DNA of 64,000 bases from Streptomyces olivochromogenes. Its GTDB lineage: Bacteria; Actinomycetota; Actinomycetes; Streptomycetales; Streptomycetaceae. The DNA lies in NCBI RefSeq assembly GCF_021538895.1, contig NZ_JADDRL010000011.1:1-64000 (forward strand). The letters are read 5' to 3'. Positions 16,345 to 22,818 of the stretch are shown here, one piece after another. Within the stretch, counting starts at the first letter, position 1. Each line of letters opens with the position of its first letter. The position numbers and the translations under genes were made by a program. The notes under the pieces were generated by a model. It was not told the DNA's origin and made no database searches. It saw only the letters and a program-made list of their open reading frames with translations.

Positions 16345-17269
16345 GTGACCTCCTCCTCCGACTCCCCCGTACCCTCTCGCCGCCCCGCCTGGGCGGGCCG
16401 CAACTACTCGCTGCTGACCGCCGCCGCCATCGTGACGAGTCTGGGCAGCAACGGCGCGCTGGTCGCCGCCGCGTTCGCCGTGCTGGACGCGGGTGGCAAC
16501 GGCGGGGACGTGGGACTGGTGGCGGCCGCCCGCACCCTCCCGCTCGTGCTCTTCCTGCTGATCGGCGGCGCGGTCGCCGACCGGCTCCCCCGGCACCGGG
16601 TGATGGTGGCCGCCAACGCCCTCAACTTCCTCTCGCAGGGCGCCTTCGCGCTGCTCGTGCTGCTCGGTGAGCCGCGGCTCTGGCACATGATGCTGCTCAC
16701 CGCGCTCGGCGGCACCGGTCAGGCGTTCTTCAGCCCGGCCGCGGAGGGCATGCTGATGTCGTCCGTCGACGGGGAACACGCCGGGCGGGCCTTCGCGGTG
16801 TTCCGGATGGGGATGCAGGGGGCGGCCCTGCTGCGGTCCTTCCTCGACGTGAGTCACATTCGGCCGCGCACACCGGGCGACGGCCTGCTCGCCGATCTCC
16901 GGGAGGGCTGGCGGGAGTTCGCGGGCCGGCCCTGGCTGTGGGGCATCGTCGTCCAGTTCTCCGTCGCCAACGCGGTCGTGGGCGCGGCGGACGCGGTCTA
17001 CGGCCCCCTCGTGGCCCGCGACAGCCTGGGCGGGGCGGGCCCCTGGGGTCTGGCGCTGGGCGCGTTCGGCGCGGGCACGGTGGCCGGCGCCCTGGTCATG
17101 ACCCGCTGGAAACCGCGCCGACTGCTCCTCGCCGGCACCCTCTGCGTCTTCCCGCTGGCCCTGCCCTCCGCCGCACTGGCGGTGCCGGTGTCGGCCGGAG
17201 CCCTGTGCGCGGTCATGTTCGCGGCCGGGGCGACCGTGGAGATCTTCGGGGTCTCCTGGATGACCGCGC
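16345..17269 (+). pseudogene. MFS exporter, N-terminal part, interrupted by the integrated element
   Basis: First 308 codons of an EntS-like (MFS_3) drug/siderophore exporter: DRLPRHRVMVAANALNF matches the loop-2/3 motif, and GLLADLREGWREF precedes the second half. At 17266-17269 host sequence stops and element sequence begins; the frame then runs to a chance stop at 17355. The missing C-terminus is at 42244-42516 and rejoins in frame, giving 397 codons. Between MGMQGAALL and RSFLDVSHI (about 16809-16845) the segment that normally holds spans 5-6 seems absent. The gene may therefore already have been damaged before insertion. Confidence 0.85.
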
Positions 17270-17291
17270 AACGCCTTGATGAACGTAACCT
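17253..17291 (+). other. attL (left junction of the integrated element)
   Basis: Left arm CTCCTGG (17253-17259) belongs to attB. The shared core GCGC is at 17266-17269, and the attP arm GAACGTAACCT is at 17281-17291. The arms match the opposite halves at attR, and both rebuilt sites are symmetric about the GC at 17266-17267. Confidence 0.85.
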
Positions 17292-17481
17292 TCCATGCAA
17301 ATTTCGATTTCTGCTTCGCCGGGTCACTTCTTTCGGAGGCAAGCCACTGCTCTAGCCATGTCCGAAATATGTCAAATTTCGTCGCGCCTTGGTCGGCGCC
17401 AAGGGGACAGTCGATACTCGCGCCCAGAGCAGACGCGATGCTGTTCACCTTGCTGTGGCAGCCCTGAACGAGTTCATCCAA
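17266..17481 (-). CDS. Candidate small ORF whose frame crosses the attachment core
   Basis: A TTG-start frame at 17481 overlaps the stop of the NB-ARC gene, suggesting coupling. It reads MDELVQGCHSK to VTFIKALR at the core. In the integrated state it runs on antisense into the MFS gene. In the excised circle it would continue across attP for six codons (TAPLRT) and stop at 42223-42225, ten bases before the integrase ATG, giving about 78 residues. It could be a small regulator or simply open sequence; no family recognised. Confidence 0.3.
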
Positions 17482-19987
17482 GTGGCCCGTGCAGTCTCTT
17501 GGCGTCTTGGTAGGCGCGGCCGAGGTTGCTTCGGCGGGTCAGGGTGTCGGGGTGGTCGGTGCCGAGGATGCGTTCGCTGTCGGCGAGGTTGGACTCGAAC
17601 AGGGCGATGGCCTGCTTGAGGTTTTTGGCGCCCTGGTAGGCGGTTGCGAGGTTGTTGCAGTAGATCAGGGTGTTGGGGTGGTCGGTGCCGAGGATGCGTT
17701 CGCTGTCGGCGAGGTTGGACTCCAACAGGGGGATGGCGCGCTTGAGGTCACCCGCGGCCTGGTAGACGGAGGCGAGGTTGTTGCGGCTGATCAGGGTGTT
17801 GGGGTGGTCGGTGCCGAGGATGCGTTCGCTGTCGGCGAGGACGGACTCGAACAGGGCGATGGCGCGCTTGAGGTCACCCGCGGCCTGGTAGACGGAGGCG
17901 AGGTTGCCTCGGCGGGTCAGGGTGTCGGGATGGTCGGTGCCGAGGATGCGTTCGCTGTCGGCGAGGACGGACTCCAACAGAGGGATGACGCGCTTGAGGT
18001 CACCCGCGGCCTGGTAGACGGAGGCGAGGTTGTTGCGGCTGGTCAGGGTGTCGGGGTGGTCGGTGCCGAGGATGCGTTCGCTGTCGGCGAGGTTGGACTC
18101 CAACAGGGGAATGGCGCGCTTGAGGTCACCCGCGGCCTGGTAGACGGAGGCGAGGTTGTTGCGGCGGGTGAGGGTGTTGGGGTGGTCGGTGCCGAGGATG
18201 CGTTCGCTGTCGGCGAGGACGGACTCCGACAGGGGAATGGCGCGTCTGAGGTCCCCGGCGTCCAGGTATGCGGTTGCGAGGTTGTTGCGGCGGGTGAGGG
18301 TGTCAGGGTGGTCGGTGCCGAGGATGCGTTCGCTGTCGGCGAGGACGGACTCCGACAGGGGAATGGCGCGTCTGAGGTCCCCCGCGGCCTGGTAGACGGC
18401 CGCGAGGTTGGTGCCGCTGGTCAGGGTGGTGCGGTGTCTCTTTCCGAGCAGGCGTTCGTGAATTTGGGCTGCTCGGCTTCCAGCGGCTGTGCCGCGGGCC
18501 AGTGCTCCCTGTTCGAGGTGGAATTGGGACGCTTTCGCCAGAAGCCGAGCGGTGGCGGCTGTTTCCGATTCCGGCGGGGTGTGATCGGTGTGGGCGATGA
18601 CATGGGGCAGCAAGGCATGCCATGTCGGCCAGGCGCCGGGGTCGTCGGCGTCTACAGGAAGGCGGGAGTACAGGGCGTTCGCTGCTACTTGTTGTGCGCT
18701 GGTGATGTCTTTGGCGCGACGGTGGTGATCCTTGGGATCGGGTGTCCGGGCGAGGGCTTGGACCAGCCGGTGCACGGTGATGATGCCGTCCTGTTCGCTG
18801 ATCATGTTGTAGGCGGCCAGCCTGCCAATCGCGGTGTTCAGCGCCTGCGGGTCAGCGAGTTGCTCCATATGGGAGCGGGCGAGCTTGAGAAGCCGGAGAC
18901 GTCGGCCAGTGACCTCCTTTGCGGCTTGAGACCGTAGCTGTGCGGCCGGCTTGCGTATGAGAGATGGATAGGCGAGGTCGTCGAGGAGGTTGCGGGGGAT
19001 ACCATCGGGCGCGTACCAGGCCAGTGCTCGTAGTACCTCTCCCGCCAGCGGGGTGTCCTTGAGCCGGTCGAGGGTGATGCTCCAGATCCGGGCGATCGTG
19101 CGGTCCACGTCTCCGCCCTCTGCGGTCGTGGCGAACATCTCGGCTGGCTTGCTGGTGAGCAGGTCCAGGTAGGCGCGGGGAGACACGCCGGTCTCGGCGC
19201 AGTACGAGGCTGCCTGCTCCACTGCAAGGGGCAGGAAGCCTACCTCCGCGCACACCTCGGCGGCACCGGTGCTGTCCCGTTGCTTCTCGTGAGTGAGGAT
19301 GCCGGTGAACAACTCCACCGCTTCTGCTTCTTCCAGGACGTCCAAGGGGACAGTGGAGGACAACTGGTGCCAGCCGGTGGCACGGCGACTGGTGATGAGG
19401 AAGCGTCCACCGTGTCCGGCCCGCTCAATGACCGGACGGACATGCTGAGGGTCGTCGACGTTGTCCAGCACGATCAGCCAGTTCCGATGAGTAGCGAGCC
19501 ACGACAGGGCCCATCCTCGTAGATCGTCGGCTCCCATCTCCATGCTCGTGAGAACGGGATGAAGAGCGACTGCGAAGTCCGCCAGCCCGGCGTCCAGGGT
19601 GGCGGGTGACTCAGCGGTGATCCACCATTGCGGGGAACTCCGTGATCGCGTCCTGGCCCAGTATGCGGCGAGCGTGGACTTACCGACACCTCCCAGGCCG
19701 TGAAGAGCCTGTACGACCACTTCTCCCGATGTGGCGAACGCCGTATCCAGCGCGTCAAGTTGGCGATCACGCCCGACGAACCCGTGCGGCCGCGGCACAT
19801 TGCTCAGACCGGCCTGCGCCTTCACCCTCGGTGCGCTCTTTAGTGCTCCCGTGGGCAACACCATGTTGTGGGTGTGAAAAGACGTGGCGCGCTTGACATC
19901 ACGGCCCGCCACGATCGAGCCCTTGTCGGCCGACAGACCCGGTGTCCCACCCCCGCGCTTTGTTCGGCTCGGTTTCCGGCGTCCCAC
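17474..19987 (-). CDS. NB-ARC STAND ATPase with C-terminal TPR array
   Basis: 837 residues from GTG 19987, whose G is shared with the TAG of the preceding gene. The N-terminus holds a short glycine-rich motif GSIVAGRDV (23-31), then NB-ARC with P-loop GLGGVGKST (97-105), the Walker B-like LIVLDNVDD, and a winged-helix/MHD-like region containing ITVHRLVQ. The C-terminal third is an array of 42-residue TPRs of the NB-ARC/TPR_12 kind (NNLASVYQAAGDLKRAI, GTDHPDTLT). Such proteins are NLR-like sensors that oligomerise on trigger binding; several in Streptomyces are defence or signalling proteins. No enzymatic effector is fused, so the coupled membrane protein may be the effector. Confidence 0.88.
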   Translation of the reverse strand: MGRRKPSRTKRGGGTPGLSADKGSIVAGRDVKRATSFHTHNMVLPTGALKSAPRVKAQAGLSNVPRPHGFVGRDRQLDALDTAFATSGEVVVQALHGLGGVGKSTLAAYWARTRSRSSPQWWITAESPATLDAGLADFAVALHPVLTSMEMGADDLRGWALSWLATHRNWLIVLDNVDDPQHVRPVIERAGHGGRFLITSRRATGWHQLSSTVPLDVLEEAEAVELFTGILTHEKQRDSTGAAEVCAEVGFLPLAVEQAASYCAETGVSPRAYLDLLTSKPAEMFATTAEGGDVDRTIARIWSITLDRLKDTPLAGEVLRALAWYAPDGIPRNLLDDLAYPSLIRKPAAQLRSQAAKEVTGRRLRLLKLARSHMEQLADPQALNTAIGRLAAYNMISEQDGIITVHRLVQALARTPDPKDHHRRAKDITSAQQVAANALYSRLPVDADDPGAWPTWHALLPHVIAHTDHTPPESETAATARLLAKASQFHLEQGALARGTAAGSRAAQIHERLLGKRHRTTLTSGTNLAAVYQAAGDLRRAIPLSESVLADSERILGTDHPDTLTRRNNLATAYLDAGDLRRAIPLSESVLADSERILGTDHPNTLTRRNNLASVYQAAGDLKRAIPLLESNLADSERILGTDHPDTLTSRNNLASVYQAAGDLKRVIPLLESVLADSERILGTDHPDTLTRRGNLASVYQAAGDLKRAIALFESVLADSERILGTDHPNTLISRNNLASVYQAAGDLKRAIPLLESNLADSERILGTDHPNTLIYCNNLATAYQGAKNLKQAIALFESNLADSERILGTDHPDTLTRRSNLGRAYQDAKRLHGPLG
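17530..18430 (-). repeat. 126-bp repeats encoding nearly identical TPRs
   Basis: About seven consecutive 126-bp units encode 42-residue TPRs that are almost the same in DNA as well as protein. The segment encoding DSERILGTDHP is repeated almost without change. This high identity points to recent amplification or gene conversion and can change repeat number by recombination. Confidence 0.85.
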
Positions 19988-20370
19988 TACGAACCTCGCC
20001 GAGCCTCGGAATCCCGGACGTCACCGTCTGCCGCGATCGACCCACCGTCAGCCAGCGGTCCGATGCCTCTTCGCGGCGGAGACGGCGAACCGGACGGAGC
20101 GGAACCCGAACCAGTGTCGATAGCCTTCGAACCACGCACACTCCCACGCGAGGCGATCGACCCACCACGCGCGACAGGTGGGGGCCCATTCACAGGCTGC
20201 TGCTGCAGATGACCCACCACCGCCAGCACGAACCCGGCCACCGTGAAAAACAGACTCAGCACGCTGCTCAACTGATCTGCCCGATCCAGCCCCAACAGGG
20301 CGAAGAACACAATCAGAGCGACCAGGCCGACAGCAGCCCCCACCCAGCGCAATACCTGCCACAACGTCAT
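19987..20370 (-). CDS. Small two-span membrane protein coupled to the NB-ARC gene
   Basis: 127 residues. Two hydrophobic helices (about 9-28 and 34-53) are joined by a short LDRAD turn. After them come a Gly/Pro/Ser-rich tail with two copies of a motif, GGSIASRGSVRGS (69-81) and GGSIAADGDVRDS (109-121). The NB-ARC partner has the related GSIVAGRDV at its N-terminus. The TAG stop overlaps the GTG of the NB-ARC gene, so the two are made together. A likely reading is a membrane effector recruited through like-with-like motifs; this is inference. The ATG at 20370 has only a weak ribosome site. Confidence 0.7.
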   Translation of the reverse strand: MTLWQVLRWVGAAVGLVALIVFFALLGLDRADQLSSVLSLFFTVAGFVLAVVGHLQQQPVNGPPPVARGGSIASRGSVRGSKAIDTGSGSAPSGSPSPPRRGIGPLADGGSIAADGDVRDSEARRGS

Positions 20371-20508
20371 GCAGACATGATTCCGAAACCATCACGCCCG
20401 CAAGCCCGTTTTCAGGCAACTGATGTGCAACAGAACACATGCATCCACGCTGTGCCCCAATGATCCAGAGTCTGCATCGCCATCAACGCTGAGTCGACAC
20501 CATCAACA

Positions 20509-20538
20509 GGTCTGTGAGCACAGCTTAACGTGGATCAA
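20509..20538 (+). repeat. Dispersed 30-bp repeat, copy 1
   Basis: Begins GGTCTGTGAGC and ends GTGGATCAA. Other copies are at 22166, 22337, 22544, 24900 and, on the chromosome, 52831. It lies about 130 bases before the transposase remnant. Confidence 0.6.
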
Positions 20539-20651
20539 ACCGTCATTCCCGATATGAGTGAGCGGTTCTTGACTATATGGGTCATTCTGGTGTCGCCTGA
20601 CGGTGTGGACGGAGACGGAACGTGCTGGTCCAATGCCGGTGGCCTGCTGGG

Positions 20652-21060
20652 ATCGGTGGGGCGAGTGAACGCAAGCCGTACCAGAGCGACTTGACGGACG
20701 AGTAATGGGCGTTGATCGAGCCGGTGCTCACGGCCTGGAAGAACCAGCACCGTTCCGTCAGCGGCCACCAGGGCCGCTACTCGATGCGGGAGATCGTGAA
20801 CTCGATCCTCTACCAGTCCCGGACCGGCTGCCAGTGGGCTCTCCTGCCGAACGACCTGCCACCGAAGAGCGCGACGTACTACTACTTCGCCGCCTGGCGG
20901 GACGACGGCACCGACCAGCAGATCCATGAACTCCTGCGCTGCCAGGTGCGGGAGAGGAACCGGCGATGAGAGGACCCGACCCTGGTGATCCTGGATACCC
21001 AGAGTGTCCGGGCGGCCACCGGGGTCCCCGCGGCCACGACGGGCAATCTCCCGCCCGTGG
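20652..21060 (+). pseudogene. IS5-family transposase remnant
   Basis: Translates as ERKPYQSDLTDE, stop, WALIEPVLTAWKNQ and on to REIVNSILYQSRTGCQWALL, the helix-turn-helix front end typical of IS5-group transposases in actinobacteria. A TAA at 20703 replaces the usual Gln codon. A frameshift near 20969 separates the next block, ILDTQSVRAATGVPAA. The catalytic DDE core is absent. Dead insertion sequence; exact ends were not found. Confidence 0.8.
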
Positions 21061-21352
21061 ACTCCTGCGCGGCCTCGCGCTGCCATCAGCAGTATCTTTC
21101 GGACGCCAAAATCCGAACGGGCAACGCGGGCTCAGGGAGCGATAGCCAAGTTAGATCACCTGTTCGAAACGAATCAGGGAGCCTCCCACTCGACTGGTGC
21201 AGCTCCGGCTGTCCTGTGCCATCGGATCTTGAGCGGGTGCCGTAGGGAAGTTTGGGCAGTGCCGACCGGACACTGCTCACCTGCCCAATTGATGGGCTGC
21301 CTGCCAGTTGCCACCATGTTCGGATTGGCCAGCGACTCACAGTGGGGGAATC

Positions 21353-22003
21353 ATGCTCAGTCTTCGGGGAAGGCCGTCTCAGAAAGGCCGAACATTTGTG
21401 GTCGTCTCCTGCGCCTTGTCCACCTTGGGGCTCATCCTCGGGACCCCGTTCATCCTGAACGTGCTTGCCCCAGATGATCTGGACTGGGGGCGGCTGAGCA
21501 ACGTCAGTCAGTCCTACGGTGCGCTGTCCGTGCTCTTTTCTGCAGCTGCACTGGCCGGAGTGGCTGCCTCGCTGTGGTACCAGGCTCGACAGACTCAGAT
21601 AGCCCAGGAAGCCGCGCGGCGCGATGCGCATCGAGAGCTGATCGTCCTGGCGCTCGGCGACCCGTCGCTCCTTCCGTGCTGGGAGCCGCCGCATACGCGA
21701 ATGACGGCCATCCGGAGGAAGCAGATCCTTTTCGCCAACCTCATCGTTACCAACTGGGAGTCCGACTTCAGGCTCGGGAACCTAGACGAGGCCGCGCTCC
21801 GGGACATGTTCGACGGCCACTTCCGCGGTGAGATCGCACGCGAGCACTGGGTGACCGGCGGTCGTGGGTGGGGGCTCTCGGCCGACCTTTCCGCGGACCC
21901 GATGCGGCGCCAGTTTGTCGAGATTGCTGGCGAACGCTACGCGCTCGCCGTCGCCGACGGCCCTCCGGTCGCTGCTGCTGAGTACTTCGAGACTGCTCCG
22001 TAG
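21353..22003 (+). CDS. DUF6082-like two-span membrane protein
   Basis: 216 residues from ATG 21353, preceded by GGGGGA. Two spans at about 13-36 and 54-74 are followed by a short basic/charged helix (YQARQTQIAQEAARRDAHRE) and a soluble domain with FANLIVTNWE. The layout matches a Streptomyces protein family annotated as DUF6082, of unknown role. It stands alone between the transposase remnant and a repeat-rich stretch. Confidence 0.65.
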   Translation: MLSLRGRPSQKGRTFVVVSCALSTLGLILGTPFILNVLAPDDLDWGRLSNVSQSYGALSVLFSAAALAGVAASLWYQARQTQIAQEAARRDAHRELIVLALGDPSLLPCWEPPHTRMTAIRRKQILFANLIVTNWESDFRLGNLDEAALRDMFDGHFRGEIAREHWVTGGRGWGLSADLSADPMRRQFVEIAGERYALAVADGPPVAAAEYFETAP

Positions 22004-22165
22004 TGAGGCCTGTCCGCTGGAGATCCGCTGAGCTTCAGTGCGAGCCAATCAAACTCCGGTGGCAGAGGCTCAAGGTTCGATGGCACGGGACATCGGCACT
22101 CCCGAGATCGGCGCACACGCAGTGTGTCGACGCCGCTCTCCTACCGTGTGCAAGCGGGACCGTAT

Positions 22166-22197
22166 GACGTGGATCATCAAGCAGCGTTCACAGACCT
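22166..22197 (-). repeat. Dispersed 30-bp repeat, copy 2
   Basis: Reverse-complement copy, GGTCTGTGAACGCTGCTTGA followed by TGATCCACGTC. It abuts a fragment coding for DUF4291 DRMTWI. Confidence 0.6.
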
Positions 22198-22214
22198 GTG
22201 CCGCCCTGTACCCC

Positions 22215-22288
22215 ATGGGTGATGCCGCCAGTTGTGCCCGGATTGCCGGTCAGGGACGCAGGTGGGCCAGGAGTTCTGCGCCGGCGGG
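22215..22288 (-). repeat. 74-bp copy of the end of the chromosomal DUF4291 gene
   Basis: By eye all 74 bases match the reverse complement of 53559-53632, covering the last codons (PAGAELLAHLRP, stop) and about 35 bases beyond. Outside this block similarity falls off sharply. Confidence 0.85.
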
Positions 22289-22336
22289 TATTCCTGCTTT
22301 TGACAGGACCATCAAGCCGGTAGCCCCGTCCCGAAA

Positions 22337-22366
22337 GGTCTGTGAGCGAGGCTTGACATGGATCAA
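22337..22366 (+). repeat. Dispersed 30-bp repeat, copy 3
   Basis: GGTCTGTGAGCGAGGCTTGA then CATGGATCAA, running straight into the DUF4291-like TWIKSPFLWM fragment. Confidence 0.6.
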
Positions 22367-22543
22367 GTCGCCGTTCCTATGGATGATCCAGGCGCACGGC
22401 AGACACCACGACGGGGCAGGGGACCGTGCAGCCCGAGTGCTCTCTCAGGAACGATCACTCCTGGAACGAACTCCTTGATCCCTCCGTTCCCGACCCCGAC
22501 GAGCCCAACGAACTGCGGGTGGGCACTCCTGAGGGACGACGGT

Positions 22544-22573
22544 TTGATCCATGTCAAGCGGCGCTCACAGACC
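22544..22573 (-). repeat. Dispersed 30-bp repeat, copy 4
   Basis: Reverse-complement copy reading GGTCTGTGAGCGCCGCTTGA then CATGGATCAA. With copy 3 it forms an inverted pair about 180 bases apart. Confidence 0.6.
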
Positions 22574-22818
22574 TTGCTGCGACTGGTGAACCCGGCGGGA
22601 TCAACGCTGGAAAGGGCGACTGCATGGGCGCTGCGACCCGGAGCGGTGATCGCTACCCTTCAGTTACGCTGACCTGCGGGGATGGCCTGAGAGTGCTGCC
22701 TTTGCCGAGTGGATATGCGAGACGGCGATTGCTGGATAGAGTCGTCTCGTTACAGCTGGTTGTGGGGACAACCAAGCTGCCTTTCGGCTGCCACCGTCCT
22801 GGGGAGGGCCTGCAGCAC

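Larger units (their letters stand above)
22004..22818. other. Repeat-rich stretch with DUF4291 gene remnants
   Basis: No intact gene. It holds three copies of the dispersed repeat, a 74-bp piece identical to the 3' end of the chromosomal DUF4291 gene (minus sense, 22215-22288), and near 22352-22390 a plus-sense fragment reading LTWIKSPFLWM, the DUF4291 core motif. A third fragment, DRMTWI, is at about 22157-22174. The pieces are scrambled in order and orientation. Confidence 0.7.

Noticed and set aside
16237..17260. Minus-strand frame running through the MFS gene
   Set aside because: Only its first part (17266-17481) lies in the element and might be real; the rest is antisense to a recognisable transporter.
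17253..17291. tRNA gene as the attachment site
   Set aside because: No tRNA sequence at either junction; the MFS frame rejoins across the element.
17530..18430. CRISPR-like repeat pattern
   Set aside because: The repeats are 126 bp, without unique spacers, and encode TPRs in frame.
17489..18937. Plus-strand repetitive frame with VGAEDAFAVGE units
   Set aside because: Antisense of the TPR repeats; the repeats come from the real gene on the other strand.
20535..21086. Minus-strand 183-codon frame
   Set aside because: Antisense of the IS5-type transposase remnant, whose forward sense gives a clear family match.
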